64,000 nt of DNA, from assembly GCA_030568195.1 (NCBI GenBank), contig JAJLTO010000013.1, positions 62,001 to 126,000 of the forward strand. Reading direction: 5' to 3'. The translations under genes were made by a program, and so were the position numbers. Under the pieces are notes generated by a model, which saw nothing but the letters and a program-made list of their open reading frames with translations, did no database searches and had not been told where the DNA came from. Positions 1 through 12,680 of the stretch are shown piece by piece. The stretch's first letter is position 1. The number at the start of each line of letters is the position of its first letter. Origin of the DNA: Dipodascopsis uninucleata var. uninucleata (taxonomy: Eukaryota; Ascomycota; Lipomycetes; Lipomycetales; Lipomycetaceae).

Positions 1-3000
1 CGTCTAATGATTGACTGTACTGCTCTCCAGCTATCGACTTTATGGCCAAGCAGAATACACACTGCCTCCATAGTGAGCTTGACAGCTTCTGGTGGATTAC
101 CCATCGAACGAACTTCAGTCAAATGTTGTTTTTTAATACCTTTTACACTTTGCTGAGCTTCAATCACAGCTGGTTCTGCTTTCGCCAAGTCGTTCAGAAC
201 AATCTCTTGACGTGACTGGATTTCAGTCTCCTTAATAGCAAGCTCCTTCTGTATTTGTAGTGATTCTTGTTGCTTCTTTTCTGCTTCTTTCTGGTCAACT
301 AACATTTGCTCTAGTTTTTGATTGGCCTGTGTACTCTTGATTTTGAGCTGCTCCTGCTTTTGAGCCAACCCTGTTCGAAGGTGACGGACTCGTTCGACAG
401 TGTCTTGCAGCTTCTCTAGGCCCACGTTTATATGATGCTGAAATTCTTCCAATTCTCTCTGTTTCTCAATGTATAGATCACTGAATTGAGATACCAAATC
501 AAGATATTGCCTTGGAGTCGCAAAATTTCTAATCCTGCTTTGTATATAGAACTTTTTGTTAAAGTGGTGCATTGTCATGTGAATATGTATCATAGCATTA
601 ATGATCATCTCTCGATGCGTCGGGGAAAGTGATTCTTTATGATAAATCAGATGTGCTTCCTCTGGTGGATTATAGTTTCTGAGATCTAAGTCAAGAGGCA
701 TTGTTAATTCTTCACCAACCTGATATAGAGCAGATATTCTCCAATCACCCATCCAATTCAAAACACATCTATTAAATAATGCTGGCGACGTGGCAGCATG
801 ACTTGCTAGACCATTTTCAGGCGGATTCATTGTGAACACAACATGCAAGTTACGTATGACCTGCTCTGTGAACCATTTATATAGTTCTTCCTGTGTATCA
901 AGAAGTTGGCCCTGCTGCTTCGCACCCTCTCTACACATAGAAAGCAAAGTATTGAAATCTTCTCCCTCAAATAAACCAGGCACTTCCGCATTAGCTAAAA
1001 GAGTATTCATGCGCTCCAGAAATCCGGATTCGAGCACATTAGATTCATCCAGAATAAAGCAGACTTTTTGTCCTTTGTACCCGGTAAGCTTCAATAGTTC
1101 TCTTAGGTCATCATCAAAGTCTTCAGCACTATAATTCTTATGAGAATTTATTTGATATACCTGAATGCCATTCATCCACGCAACAAATCTCGTTAATGTT
1201 GTTCTACCGCTACCACTACTACCGATCAATATCATATGGCCCTGTGGTTGACGAAGCACTCTGTCTATACGAAGAATATGATCGAGAGAATCATCATATA
1301 ATACTATGGAAACGTCTAAAAATTCGTCCGCAAACAATTTCATTCTAGCCTTGACATAACCCCGAAGTTCGTCTACATTTACTGAAGAATATGACTTAGA
1401 CAACCAATTTGAATATAGGATCGGCCCTTTTAGTGCTTCTTCCTTATTAATATTGACAAAATATTTGGAAGCTATTTCATCAATTGCCATAATTGTCCAA
1501 TTTCTTTCCTTATCATTCACTAGACGATCACAAAACAAGCGTAAAGCTTCATGTGCCCAAATTCTGACCAACCCTTCCAAAGTCATACTATCAAGAGGTT
1601 TAATCGTCTCATATATACCACGTACCCATCTAGTAAGCTCTCTGGGACTGTAAATATAATGACTACGAGCATTTGCAAATTTTATTTGAGATTTATAATA
1701 GAAATCGATCATTGCAGTTGTAAGGCTTTCCGTATATCCTCTTAGAGACGGCACATTTTTTAAGATAGAAGAATTCAAGGTTCCGTAAATTTGCATCAAG
1801 GCATTCCTACTTGGATAATCTATCATTATCAATGACACATGTGATAAAAATCTTTGTCCCAGTTCATATCGGCCAACGTCAGTAGGTGGATTGCAAGCTC
1901 CTATGAACTGTACATTCTTCAAAGATACCCACGAGCGATTTTTCCAAAATCCACTCATTGTAATAAGTTGTCGTATGAATGAGATGACCTTTTGAGTACC
2001 ATAATTATCAGGCTCAGGAAGATTTATTTCGTCACAAAATAATACCAACCGCCTTCCAACTTGCGAAGGACTCAATATCGTTTTATTCTGTGACTTGCTA
2101 TAGGAACAGTATTGTTCCAGAGTTCGTACAATGAGATCAGGCTTGGTCTCGCTAGAGAAATTGATTCCTACTACTTCAACATTTGGCATCCGTCTCAGAG
2201 TGTTTAGGAGACTCATAGTCTTTCCAGATCCAGGAGGACCACATAGAACCATAGGCTTACCATCAGCCAAGTTTGCTTTCAAAAGACCTTCAAGACGAAT
2301 AGTATCGATAGTAGGCACAGTTATATCCGATCGCACAACCGCATGTGCATCTAGGTCAATATTAGGCACAGATAGTGACCACGAACTCCACTGACAATGA
2401 GGTAAGAATGTGTCAAAATCTAGGACTGAGCCATCTTCAAAATCCCCTGCCTCAAAAAGTATATCAAACTCTTTGAGACTATCAGCGAATATAACTCTAT
2501 CAGAGATCTTGCAATCACCTGCAAAACTCCAAATCATTCCTATAAGAATCTTCTGTAATAAGTACTTTTCCTGTAGGGCATTTTCAAGTCGTAACTCGGG
2601 GTGTTGAGCATTATATGCCAGAATATCTTGGAGAGCAGATCTAATGAAGCCAAAAAATGATCGCAGCAGCCTTAATCTATTATATTTCATGATGTGATCG
2701 AGCTGTGAAGCTTTGTTTAATAACAAGTCCAAGTTCACGTTACCTAAAAGAATAGTTCTCAAATACGCAACAGCCGATGAAACTGTAGATGAGCTGAGAT
2801 TCGTAGTAGGAGAAACTGCAGAGATGAAATCATCTGATTCCTCACTATCTAGGGCTGTTAAAGAATAAAGCATATTCTTTACAATCATTTCTGTCGAAAG
2901 AGTATTGCTTCCATACCATACGATACCACATCGACTAATAGTAGCAAGGGTAGCCGATTTGATACTGTCTACCTCGAAAATAATCTTTACATTGTCCGGA

Positions 3001-6000
3001 AGTCTTAACCTCTCTCCATTAGGAAGTGTTAACAGCTTATTGTCGTCAAGGACGCTATTTAGGTTCTCAGCCCACTCAGGGTCGACATCCCCGTCAAATA
3101 TAATCCAATGACGCTTTGCACTTTCACCTCTGACATCAACGTTGATCTTACGAATTATGCTTGTGAATAAGCCATCTGTCCATTCCCGTGTCGTAGAATC
3201 CAGACTTCCATAAAGCGCTTCTTTTGACATGACTTTAGCATCAATAACGTACGAGACACTCTCGCATTGTTCCAGTCGTTGCAGTGACTGTAGCAAAACC
3301 TTCCAGCTTGATGTTTTGCCAGTTCCCGAATCTCCAACTAAAATAATACCATGATGAAGTGACTGTATTTGGTTTAATTGAACTACTTTGAGAAACCAAG
3401 GTTGTTCCACAACGAGACTGTCTTCTGATGCAACTTGTAAAATACTTAATTCCAAGCCCTTTGAATTCGTTAAGTTATGACTAACACCAGGGAAAAACTT
3501 CGATTCGACACTATAAGCTCAGTTAGTTATATTCCATGTAGTTTCTTATCAATTTATTGTATCACATACTCGTCAAGGATTTTTATATCATCATCAACAA
3601 GCTTAGGAGCTAATAGCATCCGGAGACTCTGAACTACAATTTCTGATTCACTATTCGTAAAAGAATTAGGATCATCTTTCTCCCTTGATTGAACTCTATT
3701 CTGATCACCACATGTTACAAGAACACTCTTTAATGCTCGGAGCCCTATGTCATAATGTGGCTGTGCAGATAGTCTTTCCGCAAGTTGATCAAAAGCAGGC
3801 ACAATCCTGCTGGCAAGCTCTCTCGCTTGAGAAAACCCTTGAGAATAAAGAATAACTTCTGCGATAAGCTCTTTGTCCGGCCTAGACATAGATACGCTTC
3901 TGAATAGCTTTTTCAAATTATCTGGTAAATTAGATCTTCCAGCATATCCCGGATTCATAGTAATGAAAACACCTAATTTTGTTAACATTGGATCGGATGA
4001 ATTTCACAAAAGTCAAAGCTCTTACCTGTATTACTATTTATAGAGAACTGTTTTCCTACAATTTCAATTAGATCCTCTCCATTAAATTGCTTTGCTCTTA
4101 GTCCTTGCTGTATAGTTTGAATTTGGGATGATATAGCACTAAGCATTTTCTCATCGAGTCTATTAAATTCATCAAAACAACCCCAAGCGCCAACTTGACA
4201 GATTCCAAGCAGGATCCGACCCATCGACCGGAAATCAAAGCTATCATCGCAATTAAATACTAGCACATATCTCCCAAGTTGCGCACCCAAAGCCTTAACT
4301 GTTTCAGTTTTTCCTATATCAAGTATATTAGTATATGCATTCCATTCCAAACCACTTGGACTATTACCAGTGCCGGCAGGGCCAAAGGGCGAACCTCCCA
4401 TACTCTGCTCGAGGGCTCCCGTCAGAGCTAAGAAACATTTGTCTGTAAGAGGAGTTTGAACCAGTTTGTCGAGAACCCCTAAGTATTCGAATCCGTATTG
4501 GAAACTGGCTGTTGCCATCACAATCTCGACGCGCTGAAGAATTTCATTATTCTTATGATAGTTAAATCGCATCTGCGAAATCCAATGGTAATCATCAATC
4601 GTAGTAACCTTGTGATATATCAGATCCTTTATGACATTTCGCTCATGAACAAGTTCTGTAATCAGTCCTTCGCACTTTTTCCTATCAATTCTAGTAATCT
4701 CTTTCGTAACTATTGTAGCTAGGTTCTGAAGAAAGCCTTCAATATAATTGTAGAGATTCGTGAGGCTCTCAGGAATATTTCTGATCACGTTTTCTGTAAA
4801 TTCCGACCAAACTATCTGACAAGTCAGAAGGACAACTTGAGCAGGATATTTAGATATCCATGATATAAGTTGTTCTGCCGTTAAGTCCTCGTAGCCAAAT
4901 ATTGGTCGAAATTCTGCTAGGGCACTGTCTAAATAATGCGCAAGGGAAAGGCGCATTTTGTCTTCTAACTCCTTTAGCCGCTCATTCACCTTACTTGTCT
5001 TGGTAAGATTAATAGGAGATATCAGATCAACCAGCTCTCCTTCTCTTGAAACAATGCTTGTCATTATAGCATTCTCCTCGTCAACGATTACATTAGCAAT
5101 ACCAGCAAACATTTTCTGCAAATGCTTTTGGAGTATGGTCACGTCTTTTGAGTTTCCAATGATTTCCAAGAGATCTTCGTCTCCTACAAAGTAATATCTA
5201 GGAAACTGAGTACGCTCCTGCTCAAGATACTCTCCTAGGACTTTTTGAACTCTGGATAATAAATCTTTGATCCGATCAACTGATAACTCAACGTCATGAA
5301 TACTCAGGACTTCTAGAATCTTAGAGGATTTAGCTACCTTTCGCATCAACGTAAAAAATTCGGAGTTGACGTTTTGAAACCTTGAGTACTCGATCGGCAG
5401 CAGATTTTTTATTTCAACATTACCTGAAAAAATGCCTTCAAGGTATACCCATTGTCGCTGCATATCAACCCATTTATCGAATAAAGAAAGAATACGACTA
5501 AGCTTATCTTCCCATGAGAGAGCTTCTGATTCAAATACTCTGAAATAAGGAGAGTGGTGCATTGCTGAAAGCGAATTCAGATGATCAGAACATGTTTCAA
5601 ACAAAGAATCCCAGCCACGTAATAGAAAGCATTTGTTCTGATAATTTACTAGTTCAAGAGCGTAATCAGACCATGTTTCGCGCACTCCTCGAAGAAATTC
5701 TTCCAAGGCCATTTCTCCTCTGGCCTCTGAAATTACTTCCTGGACAAAAGATTGATGTACAACTAGATCAAGATCCCATACATTTCCTAATGTCATAGAA
5801 TTATAATGTAAATTATCCTTGGATTTCATGCCTTTAAGGAGTTTCTCCCAGTGTCGTTCTCTCATAATATCAGATTTCAAATCTATAAGGAGGAAATGTG
5901 ATTTTAACAATTGTCTTAACACGTCCTGAACATACTCGAACGATGAATATTGGCGCATACGGCTTGGCATTTCTTTTGTCATATCCAGTAGCTCGTCGAG

Positions 6001-9000
6001 GCTCTGTTTAATCTTTTTTGGTGACGAATTAACCCATGCAATATCTCTTAGATCATTGAGATTATTCCATACAGTACTCAATGCAGACCATACAGATTTA
6101 AAATCTTGTATTTCTTGCAGAGAATTCTCAAGACTAGAGGTTCCTGTACTATCCAAATCTAATGATTTCCGTGCATCCTCGAGAACGTCCTGTTGCTGTT
6201 TCAAAGAAACCAATTGCTTTTCAAATTTCTCTAGGATTCTAAATGCTTCCTCAGGTATTACTGTTCCAGTAACAGGTTTGTTATCGTTCCAGTCGGCTAC
6301 TGAGCGAAAGATCTGCTCCTCTAATAGCTTACTTTCCGCAGATACCTTCGTTCTCAAATTATCTAAGATAAATTAGCAAGCTCTTTAAATAAATCAAACT
6401 CAGTTTACTCACCAATCTGCTCGTTCACTGCGGAATTTCTCTTGGATAACAGATCTTTAAGAGAGCTCCATTCTAGATCTAGCTGATCAACAAACATCCA
6501 ATCCGAAGGAAACTGGAACCGACTACGAGTAAGAACAATTTGTCCATTGCGAAACAACTGAATATTCTCAGCCCACGAGTCGGATTTGGAATTTGCTTCC
6601 TGAACCAATATTATAAAACTTATAGCTCTTTTTGTAGAGGACATATCCAAAGTTCTAGCCTCAAAATTCGAACGGAAGCGCTCTAGTTCGGCAAACAACT
6701 CCTTCATTCTAGATGATAGGAGTTCAGCAAAATGGCTAAATAAATCATGCTGCCAAGAATCATATTTTGCATTTATACGGGCTTGTATTTGCTCATATTC
6801 AATAATAAGGGTGCCGAAATCTTTAGAGGACTCTCGCGTGTCAAATGTATTTCGAACTTGTCTGAATCCCTGAAGTGTCTCAATCCACTGCTTAAGGTCT
6901 GCGTTGAGGATTTGATGTACATTTTGAGGCTGCAAATTCCATAAAGATTGAAACTGGAACCATTTCGACGTATATCTACTTACTTCGGTAATCTTAGATT
7001 CTATAGCCACATAGGCGATTTTTAATTCATTCACTGCCAAACTTGACTATACACTACGAGTTAAAATCTATCTTTCTCAAGCATGCAATAAATACATACC
7101 AATTCGTTAAATGAGAGCCTCACATCATCAGAAGGATTAAGGTCTACTTTCACTTCATATCTAGACGAACTTAATCTTGGCAGCTTAGAGATCACTTCTA
7201 TCCATTCCTGAAAAGCCAGGTACCATTTCGATCGTACAAACTCTAAAGTAGGGGAGAGCAAAATAAGCTGGTTTCTCATTACAATCTCTAGTGATAGCTT
7301 TGACGGGATGGAAGATTTAGATCCGCCGATCTGTAAGAGTTCTGATTGCTCAAAGGCATCTGTCCATTGCAGAACTGCGTCTTTCAGTCTATGTAGCAAT
7401 ACAGCCTGAACTTGTTGATTCAGATTGTTTACCCAAACATGTAAGTTTGAGAAACTCTCCAGGTTTAATTTATCAATCTAAATATTATTAGTATTTCAGA
7501 AACTCTCTTCTAATAAATTTTATATATATTGGCAACATACTAATTTCTGAATAGCGCCCAGAATCTTATTAAACGAGGGATATGAATACGCACAGCCCTT
7601 TAAGCTCTCTAAATGGACACTGATGTCAAAATATACCTCTGATACAATCGACGCCTTATGATGAAAACATGAAACTACAGACGAGAACTCACGGACAAAT
7701 GCAACAGGTCCAAGGTCAGTGCCATAGGATCTATCCCCCATAACAGAGGTATATGTGGTAATATCATATGAATGCACAAATGATTCCCAGCGTATTTTTA
7801 GTCCTAATTTCTATTATGTTAGCAGTAAACTTGACTTTGTAAGATCCTAATTTCTTACCAGTACTTATTAAACTTTGAACATCATTTTGATATGCATTCA
7901 TCAATATGACTGCATCCTTGAGCTCAGAGACAATAGCCATTGTCTGAGTAAACTCTCGAATACTATTGTTTAAACTCATTGCAAATGGATAAATCCTTTT
8001 CGCATCTTTGGCTACATTGCCGATTGAGTGAGGTACTTGGAATTTTAGGTATGTTAAATTTCTAACTTCTTTAAAAAGTGAAATCATTTGTGGATCGAAA
8101 TTGATATCCAATTCCAATTTTTGGATTGATGTTCGGCTCTTCGCAATAGTAAAAAGAAAACCGCTCACTGACAGCTTTTTCTCAGCAACTTCTCGTAACC
8201 AGGAATCAAATATCTTGTCAAAGACGATCGTCAGATTACTGCAATAAATATCATAAAAAACTAAGAAACTTACCAGTTTTGAATCCAGTTTCTTCCTAAA
8301 CGTATTGCTCTCAATTTTCAGACGCTCTCCCTCAGAATATTGTTCCCACCCACTTCCAAGTACATCCTCGACTCGCTTCATAAAAGTATTGAGTTGTCTG
8401 TCGATTTGACGAACCCATATAATTGCACCTGAAATTGGTGGAATATCACGAAGCGTTGCCATTTGATAAGCTTGAGATTTTGCATACTGCTTAAGAAATC
8501 GATCATGTAAGGTTTGTATATCGGACTTCACATTTTCGATCAATTGAACTTGATATTCTTGAATAGCGCTTCTAATTTTTGGTCTGATGAAAAGTGCGTT
8601 AAATTTGGAAAAAACACGAAACATCTCATTTGCATTTTTAGCCATTACAAGCCTACTTCGTAATTTCACGATTATCGAGTCCTCAATCCTCGATGTTCGC
8701 TCGTTATATGCACTCTCTGCATTGTTCCAATTTTCGGTGCCTTCGGAAGATACATCAAGCCCATCAACATCACGAAGAATCGAGTATGCATCTTGCAGCT
8801 CTTCAATGACATCTGCAGTTTCCGAATCACTGACTATACCATTCTGTAGTTCCGATCCCAAAACGGTAGATATAGTAATTTGAAGCTGTTCATGTGCGTG
8901 TCTGAACGATTTGAGATATTCTAATCGTTCCTGAGTTGCGACGTGTTTAGCTTTGATTCTAATTGGAATAAACCTCTCAGAGCGTTTACGAGTAACTTCT

Positions 9001-10457
9001 CGAGCGACATTCGTGAATTCTCGGACTTGGAAATCCCACGTAGCAAATGCTTCCTCGGCAGCAGCAACAACACGCTGGAATTCATGATAATCAAGGTGCA
9101 TCAATCGACGACCACTTAGCAAGGAGTGGAATTGTCTATCCAGATCTGCCGATATAGCTTCCACTAACGGTAAAGCTCGCTTGATTGGATAAGGAGATAT
9201 ACGTATTCTCTTATTCAAGTGGTTAAAAATGTTAGATACCGTCTCTTTAAGTCTTTGAAGTGTCGGTGCAGAAAGTAGATCATCAATAGGAAACTCATGC
9301 ATGAGGAGGTTATATCGCTTGACAAGATCCATGGCCTCTTTTAAGCCAGTATCAGCTGCAAAGCTTATCGTCGCGTGAAATCTCTTAGCATGTTTAAGCA
9401 CTTCAATCGAGAGACTAACGCCATCCTGCTGAAGCTGTCTCTCAATATCTTCCAGGACGGCTTCTAGCGACAGCCAAAAATTTATTTCTTGAGTAGCGGT
9501 TCCGATAGATGGATCACGAGTTAACTTCGTAACGGTTTGAATTGATTTGATCCACGAATTGACTGTGGCCTGTATGGAGTTCAGGAAATTGGCATCTGCT
9601 ATGAGATTAGAAGGAATCATATCAATGGTCGGCGTAGTGTTCAATTTTATTGCTCTATCAAGTGCTTGCTGGATGACTGGATGAAATGTGAGAGTTATTT
9701 GAGGTATTTCAATATTTTGCTGCAGATAAAGTAACGAGAGCTCCAGCTCTGCAAAACGCTTCTTTGCTGCTGGCACACCAGTCTTTGCTTCAGACTCCGA
9801 TATAACGGACGAAGACGATTTATTCTGAGTAGCCGGCCTTCCACCCGCAAATGCTTCAAAGTAAGGCCCAATAGCTAAGTGAACTAGTGAATACAACATC
9901 TCATAGGGCGAAAGTGAAGGTCGCTCTTGAGATTCAGAGAAAATCTTGATAAAAGTAGGCAAATTAACTATCTGTAGCTGAGACTCTATAGGCATCGTGA
10001 TATCTATCGGTGATGGTCGCTTTATAACAGCTAATGACGCTACAGTAGACTCGCTTGCAGCCACGAGCTCTGCGACTAACGAATACACATAACAAGTTCT
10101 AGTCTCACTAGTAGCGGTGCTACCAGTTCCTTCTATTTCCTGCTCTTCTCCACGCTCTACTTTCTCTTCATCTTTGAGAACGAATATGACTGAAGATCCA
10201 GGCTCTGTCGCGAAAGCTTTCAAACGCATGGAAGTATCAGACGTGTCAGCGAATATTGACATATCTAAGTCCAATGTTGTTGCTCCTAGAACAACTGCAA
10301 GGATATTACGCAAGTACGTAGTGATTGGTGTTATATCATAATGAGTTTGTAGGCCGCTCTCTTGCTTTTCATTGAGGCTTCTACTTGTTACAGCACTAGC
10401 AGTAGAAGCTGTACTGAGCTCAACATTCGACGATTGCTCATCAATAGAGCCATCCAT
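1..10457 (-). CDS. DYN1: Cytoplasmic dynein 1 heavy chain (5' part, cut at window edge)
   Basis: Minus-end-directed microtubule motor subunit, used in nuclear migration and vesicle transport. My exon model is 10457-8274, 8213-7859, 7803-7541, 7477-7100, 7046-6413, 6362-4368, 4313-4026, 3972-3570 and 3510-1, which joins in frame to about 3,336 residues. Order seen: N-terminal tail, linker, AAA1 (P-loop GPAGTGKTET, Walker B GCFDEFNR), AAA2 ([23 protein letters not shown]), AAA3 ([23 protein letters not shown]), AAA4 ([19 protein letters not shown]), then the first stalk helix, where the window ends. The protein follows animal cytoplasmic dynein 1 through linker and AAA ring, so it is not an axonemal form. 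ATG at 10457 is the first in the open frame. Two introns (8214-8273 and 4314-4367) are divisible by three and lack stops, so a naive reading leaves them inside the protein. The AAA4 Walker A lysine is arginine. Confidence 0.95.
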
Positions 10458-10633
10458 AGTCGTGTCGCTCTAAGCCAGAATAACTCCGCTCTCGTTCCTG
10501 GTACGTAATACCTTGTAATGGCTGTATGCAGCGAATCTTCCTTACCTTCCTTTTGGTTCGATTTGCTGTGATTCCAATAGACCTTATTCTACGCTATCTT
10601 GAGCATATGCTATTAGAATATTACGAAAAATAG

Positions 10634-10978
10634 TCTACCACCACAACCTGTAATGAATTTAAATTAATATTAACTACCAATATAGCCTTTCGATCTTACT
10701 ATTGCTGTTTGCTAAGCTATATTGTGGATATAAGGCGGAAAAAAGAAACAAACAACGCGTCGTACTTTAGAGATTTGTCTTTGTCTAAACACAGATTTTG
10801 GGTTGAGGCTTTGACAGCTAACTTTGCGAACCTCTCTAAGGTGCTTGCTACATGTTGTAGCGAAAAACTTAGACTAGTTTCAGAACAAATTAAGTCATCA
10901 AAATCAGAGCGCAAGGAATACCTGATAAACATAGTCAAGTTAAACCAATTTTTAGACACTATAAACTCAGAGCTATAA
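10634..10978 (+). other. Orphan open exon, unidentified helical protein
   Basis: An open frame without any ATG runs from 10634 to a stop at 10978, only 7 bases before the kynureninase start. Its second half reads as amphipathic helix (for example FWVEALTANFANLSKVLA and LVSEQIKSSKSERKEYL), which looks more like protein than chance. A polypyrimidine-like stretch ending in AG near 10714 could be an acceptor, but I found no convincing first exon between it and the dynein start at 10457. The opposite strand (10932-10717) is also open but reads less like protein. It may be the last exon of a small gene, or it may be spurious. I do not recognise the family. Confidence 0.3.
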
Positions 10979-10985
10979 AAAGAAA

Positions 10986-12493
10986 ATGGATAATGGCCTC
11001 GAGATCGCTAAAGTTTATGACAGTGAGGATGAAGTTGCGGTGTCTCGTAGCAACTTTCTAATCCCCACAAGAGCACAAATCACCAAAAGTAAGTTGATAT
11101 CTGCGGTAGCAAATATCTTTAAGCAGACTAATTGAGAAAGAGAACTAAAAAAATTGTTTTTCTATTTAGATTTAAGAATTGATGAACCAAATGAGCCGAG
11201 TATATATCTTTGTGGGAACTCTTTAGGGCTTTTACCAAAGAGATCTAAACAACTTATCAATGAAGAGCTAGATGTTTGGGCTACGCATGGAGTAACTGGT
11301 CATTTCAACCATGAAAGATCACGCCCATGGGTCACGATTGACGAAACGGTTACAGGAAAGATGGCGAAGATTGTGGGAGCAAAGACAAGCGAAGTTGCGG
11401 TGATGACAACTTTGACAACTAACTTGCATCTTTTGATGACCTCGTTTTATCGTCCTGATCAAGAGAGATTCAAGATTATCATAGAGAAGAAAGCATTTCC
11501 CTCTGACCATGTAAGTTTTTTTTACTTTTGACGGGACGTCTATGACTACATATTTTAATATATCTTTTCCATATAGTATGCGGTTGAGTCTCAGATCCGA
11601 CTACATGGTTTGAATCCTGATGAAGCTATAGTCTTGATAGAGCCACGTGCAGGTGAATATTTGATAAGAACGAATGATATTTTCAAATCAATTGATGAGC
11701 ACGGATCCAGCGCTGCCTTGTTACTCTTACCAGGCATTCAATATTACACTGGACAGGCATTCGAAATCGAAAAGATCACAGCTTACGCGAAGAGGAGAGG
11801 ACTCGTCGTTGGATGGGATCTTGCTCATGCTGCTGGAAACCTAGAAATTTACCTTCATGACTGGAATGTCGATTTCGCGGTATGGTGTACTTACAAATAT
11901 CTGAATTCTGGTCCAGGCGGGATTGGTGGTCTTTTTGTACATGAGTTGCAGTCGTCTCGCCAGAGGTTAAGTGGATGGTGGGGTCACAACAAAATATCTC
12001 GCTTTCAGATGAATAATGGTAAGATAGGAGTTGATAATGCTTCTTAGAAGTTATACTTACCAATACGTCATATCTAGAATATAATCTTCTTCCCGGTGCT
12101 GCTGGTTTTCAGTTATCAAATCCATCTGTATTGGACACGGTTTCATTACTTGGAAGTCTAGAAGAATTTTCAAAATATTCCATGTCGATTCTTCGGAAAA
12201 AGTCTGTCAAACTAACGGGATACCTTGAGAGTCTGCTGATATCCTTATTCCCTGACAAGCCTTTTACAATTTTGACTCCTTCAGAATCTGATCAGAGAGG
12301 GTGCCAGCTCAGTCTATTATTCAAGCCTGGGATTATGGACTCTGTGTTCAAGTATTTATCTGACAATGGTGTGACTGTCGACGAACGACGTCCGGATGTT
12401 ATACGAGTTGCTCCAACTCCTTTGTATAATTCATATAGTGATGTTTGGCATTTCACGCAAATTCTGAGAGCTGCTGTTGATAGCGTTGATTAG
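10986..12493 (+). CDS. BNA5: Kynureninase
   Basis: PLP-dependent hydrolase that converts kynurenine or 3-hydroxykynurenine to anthranilate or 3-hydroxyanthranilate plus alanine, in tryptophan catabolism and de novo NAD synthesis; cytosolic. Four exons (10986-11088, 11170-11510, 11577-12018, 12078-12493) join in frame to 433 residues, a normal family length. Seen: IYLCGNSLGLLPK near the N-terminus, FPSDHYAVESQ across the second junction, WDLAHAAGN, the PLP-lysine motif CTYKYLNSGPGG, then GWWGH and LLPGAAGFQLSNP. All three introns have GTAAG donors and AG acceptors. The gene is divergent from dynein and lies 187 bp before the probable ATG of the PPR gene on the same strand. Confidence 0.95.
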
Positions 12494-12680
12494 TAGTGTC
12501 ATTAGGAACGATGAATAAAATGTAGTGTATATTGGACTGATCTGTAAACTCCCAAATAACGTAAATTTTTTTTATAGATCATCAAACTTCTTAACTCTCG
12601 CACTTCCAAAACATAGGCGACATACAGCGCCTAGTTTAATTAAAACTGGCGCAATACCTAGCACGAGAATTGTCGGTATA

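Noticed and set aside
10717-10932. Minus-strand ORF opposite the orphan exon (71 codons)
   Set aside because: Less protein-like than the plus strand and no homology recognised.
12525-12680. Upstream extension of the PPR frame to 12525
   Set aside because: There is no ATG in the extension, and the ATG at 12681 is followed by a good mitochondrial presequence.
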